Below, one piece after another: positions 21,430 through 30,200 of a DNA stretch of 64,000 bases. A program made the position numbers and the translations under genes. The DNA comes from Bacillus shivajii. GTDB lineage: Bacteria; Bacillota; Bacilli; Bacillales; Salisediminibacteriaceae. The stretch lies in contig NZ_CP084703.1 in the NCBI RefSeq assembly GCF_020519665.1, positions 3,410,001 to 3,474,000 of the forward strand, in the 5' to 3' direction. How positions within the stretch are numbered: position 1 is the first letter of the stretch; each line of letters opens with the position of its first letter. The notes beneath the pieces are model-generated. The model had not been told where the DNA came from and did not search any database. It saw nothing but the letters and a program-made list of their open reading frames with translations.

Positions 21430-21815
21430 GTCCACTCAGAAAAGAAGACATCATCAATGCAAACGAAGTAAGTATGAACTGATATCGCACTTGTTACTAG
21501 TATTGAAAACAAAGCAACAAACACAACTTCGTCGATCCACTGAGAGCTGTGCCGACGCATCCAGCTACGTAGCAAAAGCTAGTAGAGGAAGAAGCAACAT
21601 ATGCTTCCAAACTAATATTTAGTTTTTCATAAATGTTTTTTAAAGCTTAGTATTGATAAAACATATTATTGTACGCTTGTTGATTTGTGAGGAGCGAAGG
21701 TGGCGACTCCTGCGGGAAAGGCACGAGCTGAAGATCCACTTTGTAAAGATAATGCATATTCTTTACAAAGTTAGCTGAAGCCGTGCCCGCGGAAAGCGTC
21801 CACCGAAAGCGGATC
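21430..21815. repeat. Two dispersed repeats inside the glg operon
   Basis: Between glgD and glgA lie two repeat blocks. At 21430-21600 is a diverged 67-bp unit (AAAGAAGACATCATCAATGC) plus TAGCTACGTAGCAAAAGCTA-like pieces. At 21690-21815 is GCGACTCCTGCGGGAAAGGC ... AGCCGTGCCCGCGGAAAGCG, whose middle holds a matching pair GATCCACTTTGTAAAGA / TCTTTACAAAGTTAGC able to fold back. No gene was found in the 451-base gap. Confidence 0.8.
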
Positions 21816-21873
21816 ACAAAATCAACAAAACATAAAATTTATTTTTATAATAGAAGAAAGGAGAAGAGATCAG

Positions 21874-23310
21874 ATGAAAAATATACTATTTGTTGCTTCT
21901 GAATGCACTCCCTTTGTAAAAACAGGAGGATTAGCTGATGTAATTGGATCTCTTCCTCATGCATTAGCAAACGAAGAGAAACTCAACGTTCGAGTCATCC
22001 TCCCAATGTATGATGAAATTGCAGAAGAATGGAAGGAAAAATTAAGCTACGTCACTTCATTTTCAGTTGAAGTTGGCTGGAGAAAACAAGACGCCGATCT
22101 TTTCCAAATCGAACATAACGGAATCGTCTATTACTTTATTTCGAATTCTTTTTACTTTACTCGCAAAGGGATTTATGGATATTACGATGATGGTGAACGG
22201 TTCGTATTTTTCAATCAAGCCGTCATCGCATCTTTAAAATTTTTAGACTTCACACCTGATATCCTTCATGCCCACGACTGGCAAGCTGGATTATCAGTCG
22301 CACTCGCTAAAATTTATCAACCTGTTGAACATATGAAAACCGTTTTCACAATCCATAACATGAAGTATCAAGGTGTCATGCCTGTTGAGATGTTTGATGA
22401 GTTTTTCAACTTAAACCGTGAGCACCTTGGTGGCATGGAATGGAACGGAATGATTAATTGTTTAAAGTGCGGGATTTTCCATGCAGATAAAGTGACGACA
22501 GTAAGCCCGACATATGCCGAAGAATTAAAGCACCCTTATTTTAGTGAAGGGCTCCACTCGGTCTTAAATGACCGCTCTAGTGACTTTCTCGGTATTATTA
22601 ATGGAGTGGATACGAATGAATACCACCCATTGAAAGATCCACACATTGACGTGAATTACCGACATTCACGCGCAAAGAAAAAACAAAATAAAACGGACCT
22701 TCAAAACCAATTAGGATTACCGGTTTCTGAAGACATCCCCCTATACGTCATGATAACAAGGCTCGTTGAACAAAAAGGACTTCACCTTATTCAACATATT
22801 TTAGAAGAATTTTTACAAGAGGATATTCAGTTTGTTGTTTTAGGTACAGGTGAAACAGAGTTTGAAAGTTATTTTTCATATATTGCTACAAAGTATCCAG
22901 ATAAAGCCGTTACTCAGCTAACTTTTGATGAGGCTTTTTCACGGAAACTTTATGCTAGCGCTGATTTTTTCGTGATGCCGTCGTTGTTTGAACCATGTGG
23001 TCTTTCACAGCTAATTGCTCTTCAATATAAAACTGCGCCGATTGTCCGTGAGACAGGTGGCCTAAAAGATACTGTAGAACCTTACAATGAAGCAACAGGG
23101 AAAGGAAATGGTTTTAGCTTTACAAACTATAATGCCCATGATTTATTAGCAGTGCTTCGTTATTCTTTGTTCGTTTACCATACTCCTGAACATTGGAAAC
23201 AACTTTCAAAGAATATCAATAAAAGTAAGTTTGGTTGGCAAAAGTCAGCTAGTGATTATAAAGACCTTTACGAAAAGGTTTTTGAACAACAAGGAGTGGT
23301 ACAGTCGTGA
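21874..23310 (+). CDS. glgA: Glycogen synthase
   Basis: GT5 glycosyltransferase that extends glycogen from ADP-glucose. The N-terminal ADP-glucose loop is FVKTGGLADVIGSLPHAL; the C-terminal GT-B half has the catalytic Glu region PSLFEPCGLSQLIALQY and a TGGL loop (RETGGLKDTV). Start ATG 21874 follows AAAGGAGAAG. The last bases overlap the glgP start by 4. 478 aa is typical. Confidence 0.96.
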   Translation: MKNILFVASECTPFVKTGGLADVIGSLPHALANEEKLNVRVILPMYDEIAEEWKEKLSYVTSFSVEVGWRKQDADLFQIEHNGIVYYFISNSFYFTRKGIYGYYDDGERFVFFNQAVIASLKFLDFTPDILHAHDWQAGLSVALAKIYQPVEHMKTVFTIHNMKYQGVMPVEMFDEFFNLNREHLGGMEWNGMINCLKCGIFHADKVTTVSPTYAEELKHPYFSEGLHSVLNDRSSDFLGIINGVDTNEYHPLKDPHIDVNYRHSRAKKKQNKTDLQNQLGLPVSEDIPLYVMITRLVEQKGLHLIQHILEEFLQEDIQFVVLGTGETEFESYFSYIATKYPDKAVTQLTFDEAFSRKLYASADFFVMPSLFEPCGLSQLIALQYKTAPIVRETGGLKDTVEPYNEATGKGNGFSFTNYNAHDLLAVLRYSLFVYHTPEHWKQLSKNINKSKFGWQKSASDYKDLYEKVFEQQGVVQS

Positions 23311-25742
23311 CAACAAAAACTGTGGATCATTTCACTGAACAAATGGCCGCCAAAACGAACGTCCTTTTTGGCAAAAAACTAAAAGATGCTACGAATAAAG
23401 ATTTATATTATGCAATCGCATCGATTGTAAATGATGAAGTGCATCCACAGTGGGGAGAGACAAACCATACGTATGAAAAGAAAAAAGTAAAACAAGTGTT
23501 TTATTTATCAATGGAGTTTTTAGTTGGGCGTTTATTAGAAAACAATTTATTAAATTGTGGACTGCTTGATGATGCCAACGGTGCATTAAAAAAAATAGGT
23601 AAAGACCCTGAAAAAGTTTATGCAAATGAACCAGATGCCGGTTTAGGAAATGGCGGATTAGGACGGTTAGCTGCTTGTTTTCTCGATTCTTTAGCATCTC
23701 TTAAATATCCAGGTCACGGATGCGGGATTCGTTACCGGTACGGGTTGTTTGAGCAACGAATCATTCACGGTCATCAAATCGAGCTCCCTGATTATTGGCT
23801 CCAAGAAGAATACCCATGGGAAACACGAAAAGGAGAAGAAAGCGTAAAAATTCATTTCCGCGGCTCTGTACATATGCACCGAAAAATTGATGGGTCACTT
23901 GAATTTCACTATAAGAATACGGACCAAGTCAATGCCGTTCCATACGACATTCCTGTTGTCGGCTACAATAACCAAGTTGTCAATACATTGCGTCTATGGA
24001 GTGCAGAGTCGATTACAAGAGATACGGATTATTTAACGAGCAAAAGTTCAAAATATTACCACCATCTTGACCATAAACATTCGATCGAACAAATTTCAGG
24101 TTTTTTATACCCAGATGATTCAAGTTATGAAGGTAAAGAGCTAAGGTTAAAACAACAGTACTTTCTCGTTTCAGCTAGTATCCAGAACATTTTAAGACAT
24201 TTCAAACGACAAATCGGTGCACCACTCAGTGACTTACCAGAGTATATTGCCATTCAAATTAATGATACGCACCCAAGTCTTGCAATCCCTGAGTTCATGC
24301 GTATCTTAATGGATGACGAAAACCTTGGTTGGGATCAGGCCTGGGAGATCACTCGTCATACAATTGCTTATACGAATCATACAACGTTAAGTGAAGCGTT
24401 AGAGAAATGGCCAAAAACGATGGTTCAAGAGTTACTACCGCGCATTTACATGATTATTGATGAAATAAATGAACGTTTTTGCCGAGGCTTATGGTTTGAC
24501 CACCCTGAATTACGCGACGTCATTCCTGAGCTTGCCATTATTGCTGATGAACAAGTCCATATGGCACGTCTTGCTATTGTCGGAAGCTTTAGTGTCAACG
24601 GAGTTGCGAAGATCCACACAGACATACTAAAGAAAAAAGAAATGAAACACTTTTATCAGCTATTTCCAGATCGTTTTAACAATAAAACGAACGGAGTAAC
24701 TCACCGTCGTTGGCTCCTTCAAGTAAACCCTCGCTTATCAACAGTGATTAGTGAAGTCATTGGCCCAAATTGGATTTGTCGACCGAGCCAATTAATTAGC
24801 CTCCTTCGTTACTCGAAAGATGCCAGTTTTTTAGAAAAGGTCGACAAAGTAAAGCTTGAAAACAAACGGTCGTTAGCGTCATTAATTTATGACCGGACTG
24901 GGATAAAAATTGATGAACATTCCATTTTTGATGTGCAAATTAAACGGTTGCACGAGTATAAACGTCAACTGTTAAATATTTTTCACGTCATTTACCTTTA
25001 TAATGAATTAAAAGATAACCCGAACTTAGATCTTACACCGAGAACGTTTATCTTTGGGGCGAAAGCAGCACCGAGCTACCATTTAGCAAAAGAAGTGATT
25101 AAGCTCATTCATACCGTTGCATCAATTGTTAATCACGATCCTGATATTCGCGGAAAACTGAAGGTCGTCTTTTTAGAAAACTACAATGTAAGCCTTGCAG
25201 AAAAAATCATTCCTGCTACAGATATTAGTGAACAAATCTCCACAGCGAGTAAAGAAGCATCAGGTACAGGGAATATGAAAATGATGATGAATGGTGCGTT
25301 AACTGTAGGTACGATGGATGGTGCAAACATTGAAATTCGTGACTTAGTTGGCGATCAACATATTTTTATGTTCGGTCTTAAGGCTGATGAAGTATTAAAT
25401 TACTATGAACACGGAGGATATACAGCGCGAGACATATATAACACAGACGATCGCGTGCGGCGTATTTTAGATCAATTAAATGAAGGTGTTTTTGGCTCAC
25501 AGGAGATCGAGTTCAAAGATATTTATTACAACATTTTATATCACAACGACCCTTATTTTGTTTTAAAAGATTTCGACCCTTATATAGAAACTCACGAACT
25601 CGTCGAGCAAGCATATCGCGACCGCTCAACATGGATGAACATGAGCGTCACAAACATCGCTTACTCTGGTAAATTCTCTAGTGACAGAACGATTCAAGAA
25701 TATGCATCAGAGATTTGGAAAATAAATAAAACACATCCATAA
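23307..25742 (+). CDS. glgP: Glycogen phosphorylase
   Basis: Releases glucose-1-phosphate from glycogen ends, using pyridoxal phosphate. The cofactor Lys lies in the family signature EASGTGNMKMMMNGALTVG (about residue 655). N-terminal YLSMEFLVGR and DAGLGNGGLGRLAACFLDS motifs are intact. GTG start at 23307 overlaps the glgA stop by 4 bases with AAGGAG upstream. At 811 aa it is full length. Last gene of the operon; a hairpin with T-run follows at 25746. Confidence 0.96.
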   Translation: MTTKTVDHFTEQMAAKTNVLFGKKLKDATNKDLYYAIASIVNDEVHPQWGETNHTYEKKKVKQVFYLSMEFLVGRLLENNLLNCGLLDDANGALKKIGKDPEKVYANEPDAGLGNGGLGRLAACFLDSLASLKYPGHGCGIRYRYGLFEQRIIHGHQIELPDYWLQEEYPWETRKGEESVKIHFRGSVHMHRKIDGSLEFHYKNTDQVNAVPYDIPVVGYNNQVVNTLRLWSAESITRDTDYLTSKSSKYYHHLDHKHSIEQISGFLYPDDSSYEGKELRLKQQYFLVSASIQNILRHFKRQIGAPLSDLPEYIAIQINDTHPSLAIPEFMRILMDDENLGWDQAWEITRHTIAYTNHTTLSEALEKWPKTMVQELLPRIYMIIDEINERFCRGLWFDHPELRDVIPELAIIADEQVHMARLAIVGSFSVNGVAKIHTDILKKKEMKHFYQLFPDRFNNKTNGVTHRRWLLQVNPRLSTVISEVIGPNWICRPSQLISLLRYSKDASFLEKVDKVKLENKRSLASLIYDRTGIKIDEHSIFDVQIKRLHEYKRQLLNIFHVIYLYNELKDNPNLDLTPRTFIFGAKAAPSYHLAKEVIKLIHTVASIVNHDPDIRGKLKVVFLENYNVSLAEKIIPATDISEQISTASKEASGTGNMKMMMNGALTVGTMDGANIEIRDLVGDQHIFMFGLKADEVLNYYEHGGYTARDIYNTDDRVRRILDQLNEGVFGSQEIEFKDIYYNILYHNDPYFVLKDFDPYIETHELVEQAYRDRSTWMNMSVTNIAYSGKFSSDRTIQEYASEIWKINKTHP

Positions 25743-25745
25743 ACC

Positions 25746-25782
25746 AAAAATCCCCAGGTGCCAGGCACCAGGGATTTTTTTT
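25746..25782 (+). terminator. glg operon terminator carrying GGTGCCAGGCACC core (copy 2)
   Basis: AAAAATCCC and GGGATTTTT form the stem, with a T-run after it. The loop side is replaced by the palindrome AGGTGCCAGGCACCA, whose core is shared with 7160 and 28221. The element seems to sit inside the loop of an ordinary terminator. Confidence 0.85.
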
Positions 25783-25869
25783 GTTTTAGAGGTGCTGTTA
25801 GTCCGTTATTATGGCCTCATTAGTAACATTTATTTTTAGTTTTGCTGCTTTCATTTTTACCTAATAAAC

Positions 25870-25904
25870 AAACGAGCATGGATGTTATTCTCCAATGCTC
25901 GTTT
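25870..25904 (-). terminator. Terminator of the alpha/beta hydrolase gene
   Basis: On the minus strand AAACGAGCATTGGA pairs with TCCATGCTCGTTT (one bulged base), 18 nt past the hydrolase stop codon. The following sequence is T-rich. Confidence 0.7.
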
Positions 25905-25922
25905 TTCGTTTTCTCCATTAAT

Positions 25923-26711
25923 TTAAACCGCTTCTGTTTTGTGATAAGTAGATATAAATTTAATCGTTTCATCATTAAATTGCCTTGGTTGATCGATGTT
26001 ACAGACATGGCCTGAATCTTCAATTCTTTTTAACAATAACCCTTCTTTTTCTTCAACCAGCTTTTCTACTGCTGGCAAAAACAAATAATCTTCTTCTCCC
26101 ATAATAAACATGGTTGGAATACCATTAAAATTTGTTTGTAATCGTTCTAGTAGAGGGTTCATTGCCTTTAGTAGGGCGAACCAACGAATAAACTCTTTTT
26201 GACACATTTTCTTCGCTTGATCTACAAATGCACTCCTCGACTCAATATGGTTACTCTTTGGCATAATAATCCATGCAAGAAAGCGATAAAGCCACATATA
26301 CGGAATAATATATTTCGTTAAATTACCGAGAGCCATTAAAAACTTTGTCCTAACATTTAGTTGAATGACTGCACCACCTAAAATCATTGATTCAATACGG
26401 TCCGTATGTTTTTGTGCCATTGTCTGAATAATGATCGTTCCAAGAGAAATGCCAACTAGATGGGTTGACTTAATATGTAGATGGTCAAGGACATTTACAA
26501 CCTCATCTGCAATATCTTCTAGTGAATCACCTTTTTGCCAAGGGATACCATTCGATTTACCATGCCCTCGTAAATCTATTAATAATACATTAAAGTGTTT
26601 CTTAAAATCTTTTACTTGTTTATGCCAAGTCGTTGAATCTCCGCCTGCCCCATGTATAAATGTTACCCATGGTCTACTGGCATTTGCTATGTATACTCGG
26701 TGGTGTAACAT
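25923..26711 (-). CDS. Alpha/beta hydrolase
   Basis: Serine hydrolase of the alpha/beta fold; substrate unknown. The oxyanion region is FIHGAGGDSTTWHKQV, the nucleophile elbow is GISLGT (Ser in HLVGISLGTIIIQ), and likely Asp and His are in MGEEDYLF and EDSGHVCNI. I choose ATG 26711 because AGGT lies 9 nt upstream and homologues begin near MLHHRVYI; the longer frame from 26825 adds 38 residues without a ribosome site. It stands alone between two terminators. Confidence 0.85.
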   Translation of the reverse strand: MLHHRVYIANASRPWVTFIHGAGGDSTTWHKQVKDFKKHFNVLLIDLRGHGKSNGIPWQKGDSLEDIADEVVNVLDHLHIKSTHLVGISLGTIIIQTMAQKHTDRIESMILGGAVIQLNVRTKFLMALGNLTKYIIPYMWLYRFLAWIIMPKSNHIESRSAFVDQAKKMCQKEFIRWFALLKAMNPLLERLQTNFNGIPTMFIMGEEDYLFLPAVEKLVEEKEGLLLKRIEDSGHVCNIDQPRQFNDETIKFISTYHKTEAV

Positions 26712-26854
26712 AAATAATATACCTCGCTTCTTTACTTGAAAATCTTTGATGTACGTTAGCATTATACCAAAAATCAGACTTTTTTTGTTGCTAGATGTAC
26801 CAACTAGATAAAAACTTATCGACAAACTCCTTATTTTTAAATTCCCAAACTATG

Positions 26855-26880
26855 AAAAAGAGGTGACATGAGTCACCCCT
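26855..26880 (-). terminator. Terminator of the LuxR-type regulator gene
   Basis: On the minus strand GGGTGAC pairs with GTCACCT around TCAT, followed by CTTTTT, 6 nt after the regulator stop codon. Confidence 0.85.
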
Positions 26881-26886
26881 TCCTTT

Positions 26887-27594
26887 TTATCTTTCAGCAT
26901 CTACCCAACCATTCTTTATTGCTTTAACCATTGCATCTGTACGATCATTTGCGTCCATTTTCTTTAAAATCCTACTTATAACGGTTGTAACAGTAGAGTG
27001 AGCAAAAAATAATTTTTCTGCAATTTTACTATTGTTATAGCCATCTAAAATCAAATCAAGAACAGCACATTCTCTTTCTGTTAATACTAGAGATATTTTT
27101 TCTTTATTTAATTTAAGGGTTTTAATCGGCTTTAACCTCATCTTTTTATTTTCTATTTCTAATGTGAGATTAATATGTGTTTCTGGTTCCAGAAATGCTT
27201 GCTTTTCTATTAGGGATTTGATCACGATCTCATAATGATTCTCTAAGTATGGTAATGAAACGATTCCATTTATAGGTAATGATAAGAAATTAAAAATTTG
27301 TTTTCCAATTGGCTCTTTACTCACTAACAATATCGTAGAATGTTCTGCTTTAAAAGAATGAAGCTTTTCTTGTAAGTGGTAAAATGATTCTGGTGTAAGC
27401 TTTTCAACTAATAGTACAACCCACGAATGGCCTTCTTTCATTATTGAAGGGTGGTCTGTTTGGACTTTTTTCATATACATTGCTTTTAATTGATTAGATA
27501 TGTCATCTTTTACATTTTCAGGAAAGTCATTATTTGAATCTATATATATGATTTTTGCACTTTGTGTTTCGATTCTTTCTTTCACTTCAAGCAT
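26887..27594 (-). CDS. LuxR-type transcriptional regulator under riboswitch control
   Basis: A 235-aa DNA-binding protein. The C-terminal LuxR helix-turn-helix (about residues 168-232) reads LTERECAVLDLILDGYNNSK and onward; the N-terminal half looks like a degenerate receiver without the full acidic pocket. Start ATG 27594 is set by GGGAGG 7 nt upstream; a longer frame from 27750 would translate the riboswitch. Two c-di-GMP-I aptamers lie in its leader, so its expression probably answers to c-di-GMP. Related stand-alone LuxR proteins control motility, biofilm or sporulation; the target here is unknown. Confidence 0.87.
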   Translation of the reverse strand: MLEVKERIETQSAKIIYIDSNNDFPENVKDDISNQLKAMYMKKVQTDHPSIMKEGHSWVVLLVEKLTPESFYHLQEKLHSFKAEHSTILLVSKEPIGKQIFNFLSLPINGIVSLPYLENHYEIVIKSLIEKQAFLEPETHINLTLEIENKKMRLKPIKTLKLNKEKISLVLTERECAVLDLILDGYNNSKIAEKLFFAHSTVTTVISRILKKMDANDRTDAMVKAIKNGWVDAER

Positions 27595-27634
27595 GATAGA
27601 TCCTCCCAAGTTTTTTTTATGGTTTGTCATTGTC

Positions 27635-27720
27635 AAACGGCAACTGGCTGACTTAGCTTTGTTATGCCTTAGTCCCTTTAGTTTTGCGTCACTACGTTTC
27701 CATAGGTTTGCCTTTTTCGT
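27635..27720 (-). ncRNA. c-di-GMP-I (GEMM) riboswitch, gene-proximal
   Basis: Aptamer with the class hallmarks in order: GGCAAACC, a 5-bp stem capped by a GAAA tetraloop (CTATGGAAACGTAG), GTGACGCAAAAC, a second stem with GGGACTAAGGC and GCTAAGTCAGCC, and closing GTTGCC. A small hairpin (GTTTGACAATGACAAAC) follows, with no T-run, then the GGGAGG ribosome site about 20 nt later. Control of translation is therefore more likely than termination. Confidence 0.9.
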
Positions 27721-27721
27721 T

Positions 27722-27775
27722 TCACCTCGTTTCTGTAAAAGGATCATCATGTACGAGAAATGTTTTTACCATCAT
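27722..27775 (-). CDS. Possible 17-residue leader peptide between the riboswitches
   Basis: ATG at 27775 begins MMVKTFLVHDDPFTETR and stops at 27722, just before the proximal aptamer. AAAGGTG lies 11 nt upstream. The ribosome site and position make a leader peptide possible, but the ORF is very short and may be chance. Confidence 0.25.
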   Translation of the reverse strand: MMVKTFLVHDDPFTETR

Positions 27776-27905
27776 CTCTTCTTCTTCACCTTTTTTTCTA
27801 ATGCGTATTCATTGAGGCAACTTAAAGGTATTTATTGATTACGCTATTAATAAATCTTAGCAAAGAGCTGAAGTCAGGTGCTGTACACGGTCTTTTTATA
27901 TAAAT

Positions 27906-27941
27906 AAAAAAAGCTGCTTACATATACATAATGGGCAGCTT
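27906..27941 (-). terminator. Terminator behind the distal c-di-GMP-I aptamer
   Basis: On the minus strand AAGCTGC pairs with GCAGCTT, followed by a T-run. It lies about 17 nt past the distal aptamer, whose 3' strand also contains AGCTGC and could compete for pairing. This looks like a transcription-terminating expression platform. Confidence 0.8.
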
Positions 27942-27957
27942 GAATAAATGAAACATT

Positions 27958-28036
27958 TATGCAGCTGGCTGGCGTATCTTTTAGATTTAGCCCCTTTAGC
28001 TTTGCGTCCTGCTTTTTCAAACAGTTTGCCCTTACT
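27958..28036 (-). ncRNA. c-di-GMP-I (GEMM) riboswitch, distal
   Basis: Second aptamer upstream of the LuxR-type gene: GGGCAAAC, stem CTGTTT-GAAA-AAGCAG, the conserved GGACGCAAAGC, then GGGGCTAAATC pairing toward ATACGCCAGCC. All invariant blocks are present. It is followed by its own terminator, so the regulator mRNA must pass two c-di-GMP sensors in series. Confidence 0.9.
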
Positions 28037-28220
28037 ATTTATTTTTTCGACATAATTTGATTTATTTTAACAATCTCTGCACATTGTACTTTACCATAAA
28101 ATATTACCTAAAATCAATAGCCAGGCTAGTTATTTCTTCCTATACAGTATTATTGTTTTTTCCTACAAACTTTAAATATAGACAAAACTAGGATTTTAAA
28201 CGCATAACAAAATACCCCCA

Positions 28221-28253
28221 AATATTACCAGGTGCCAGGCACGTGGTAATATT
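28221..28253. repeat. GGTGCCAGGCACC palindromic element, copy 3
   Basis: Inverted repeat with 16-bp arms and one mismatch (AATATTACCAGGTGCC against GGCACGTGGTAATATT). Same core as 7160 and 25746 with different outer arms. Confidence 0.8.
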
Positions 28254-28301
28254 ATGGAAATGTCCTATGCTTTATAGTCAAAATTGAGGATTAACGGACA
28301 T

Positions 28302-28341
28302 AAAAAAACTGCCACATTTGTGCGTACACATTTGTGACAGT
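28302..28341 (-). terminator. Terminator of the BCCT transporter gene
   Basis: On the minus strand a stem built from ACTGTCACAAATGTG and CACAAATGTGGCAGT is followed by seven T, about 10 nt after the transporter stop codon. Confidence 0.85.
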
Positions 28342-28350
28342 CTTTGGATA

Positions 28351-29877
28351 TTAACTCGCTTTTTTCATCTTTTGTTTTCCGTCTTTGTTGCTTTGTCCGA
28401 GCTCTTTTAATTCTTTGTTCAGTGCTTTTACTAAACCGTAACACATCACAAGCACAATAAAGGACAATGGTAATGCACTGACGATAATCGCCGTTTGTAA
28501 GCCTGCCAATCCACCTGAGTACATTAAAACAGATGTTGATGCAACTAAAATTAATCCCCACGTAATTTTCACTCGATTTGGAGGATTTAACTTTCCACCT
28601 GTCGTCAGCATTCCTAACACGAATGTTGCAGAATCTGCTGATGTAACAAAGAACGTTGTAATTAACGCCACGGTTAAAACAGATAAAAGAGCTGTTAATG
28701 GTAAGTTTTGATAAACAAAGAATAACGCCGTTTCCAGACCTTGTCCTGATACATCAAGTCCTTGGAATAACTCTAAATAAATCCCTGTTCCACCAAACAC
28801 CGTAAACCATAAACCACATACAACCGTTGGAACTAATAATACTGCAACCGTAAATTCACGAATTGTACGTCCTTTTGAAACTCGTGCAATGAACATCCCG
28901 ACAAATGGTGTCCATGAAATCCACCATGCCCAATAAAAGATCGTCCATCCTTGTGTCCATGCTAACTCATCTGCATCGAACGGTGACAAACGAAGTCCCA
29001 TAAACGCAACGTTTTGTACATAGCTTCCTAAACCTGTCGTAAACATATTTAATAAAAATAACGTCGGTCCTAGGAAAAGCACTGCAAATAACAACAATGT
29101 AGCAATTGTCATGTTGGCATTACTTAAATACTTAATCCCTTTAGAAATACCGGTACTTGCTGAGACAATGAAAAGTACTGTAATGATCGCCATAATGATC
29201 ATTTGAACACCAAAATTATTTGGAATTCCTACTAAGTATTCTAACCCTGCATTAATTTGTTGAGAACCTAATCCAAGAGAAGCTGCCACTCCGAATAACG
29301 TAGCAAATACCGCAACAACATCAATTGTTTTCCCAACAGGACCTTTCACCTTCTCACCAAGTACTGGTTGAAGTGTCGAACTCATTAATCCTGGAGCATC
29401 TTTTCTAAACTTTTGATAAGCAAGAGCTAATGCAACAATCGCATAAATTGCCCATGCATGTAATCCCCAATGAAGCCATGTGTACTGCATCCCAAGGGTC
29501 GCAGCTTCTTCTGTACTTCCATCACCTGTTGGTGGTACAGCAAAGTGTGAGATTGGCTCAGACACACCATAGAATAAAAGTCCAATTCCCATCCCTGCTG
29601 AAAACAACATCGCAAACCATGTTGGACGGTTATAATCTGGCTTTGAGTCAGGCTTTCCAAGCTTTATTTTTCCATATTTACTAAAGATCATAAAGATCGC
29701 AAATGCTAAAAAGAACGTTGCAACTAATTGGTAGAACCAACCGAATGATTCAAGAACAAACCCTTGAGCGACACCCATCACAGAAGCTAACTGCTGTGGA
29801 ATGATCACTCCTATTAATACAAACAACACGGCTATACCGACAGAAACTTTTAAAATTGACCGATCACTTTGATCCAA
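28351..29877 (-). CDS. BCCT-family glycine betaine/choline-type transporter
   Basis: Sodium-coupled uptake of a quaternary ammonium compound, probably for osmoprotection. About twelve membrane segments are visible, with GMGIGLLFYGVSEPISHF and the family signature WAWWISWTPFVGMFIARVSKG. Length fits OpuD-like proteins. Start is uncertain: TTG 29877 (DQSDRSILKV) has GAGGAG 11 nt upstream; an upstream ATG at 29916 has no good site. A terminator separates it from the binding-protein gene upstream, so it may have its own promoter. Exact substrate (betaine, choline, carnitine) cannot be read. Confidence 0.92.
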   Translation of the reverse strand: MDQSDRSILKVSVGIAVLFVLIGVIIPQQLASVMGVAQGFVLESFGWFYQLVATFFLAFAIFMIFSKYGKIKLGKPDSKPDYNRPTWFAMLFSAGMGIGLLFYGVSEPISHFAVPPTGDGSTEEAATLGMQYTWLHWGLHAWAIYAIVALALAYQKFRKDAPGLMSSTLQPVLGEKVKGPVGKTIDVVAVFATLFGVAASLGLGSQQINAGLEYLVGIPNNFGVQMIIMAIITVLFIVSASTGISKGIKYLSNANMTIATLLLFAVLFLGPTLFLLNMFTTGLGSYVQNVAFMGLRLSPFDADELAWTQGWTIFYWAWWISWTPFVGMFIARVSKGRTIREFTVAVLLVPTVVCGLWFTVFGGTGIYLELFQGLDVSGQGLETALFFVYQNLPLTALLSVLTVALITTFFVTSADSATFVLGMLTTGGKLNPPNRVKITWGLILVASTSVLMYSGGLAGLQTAIIVSALPLSFIVLVMCYGLVKALNKELKELGQSNKDGKQKMKKAS

Positions 29878-30164
29878 AACGTAAAACACTCCTCTAGTTT
29901 TTTTCAAGCATCGCAACTTGCGATCGCCTTATTAAAAAATCCTTTTTAATTAAACCATAATTCCGTATAAACCGAAAAAACTGTACAGAATGATTTTCAG
30001 AAGAATTCTATCATTTATTTAAGTGAGAACGACTCACCAACTTCATTTATACAAATCCATTCATATAAGATCATTTACACGACTTTTCTAAACGTAACTA
30101 CAATTCCTCTTCCTGTTATCTGTGAAATTTGTTAAAAAAAGTCTATCAATGATTTATTATGTAG

Positions 30165-30194
30165 AAAAGCCGTGCCTCAAAGACACGGCTTTTT
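30165..30194. terminator. Bidirectional terminator after the binding-protein gene
   Basis: AAAAGCCGTG and CACGGCTTTTT flank a short loop, 6 nt past the stop of the binding-protein gene on the minus strand. The stretch 29917-30164 upstream of the transporter contains no other feature I can support. Confidence 0.9.
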
Positions 30195-30200
30195 CTATCT

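Noticed and set aside
27595-27750. N-terminal extension of the LuxR-type regulator
   Set aside because: The extension would translate the c-di-GMP-I aptamer; the ATG at 27594 has the proper ribosome site.
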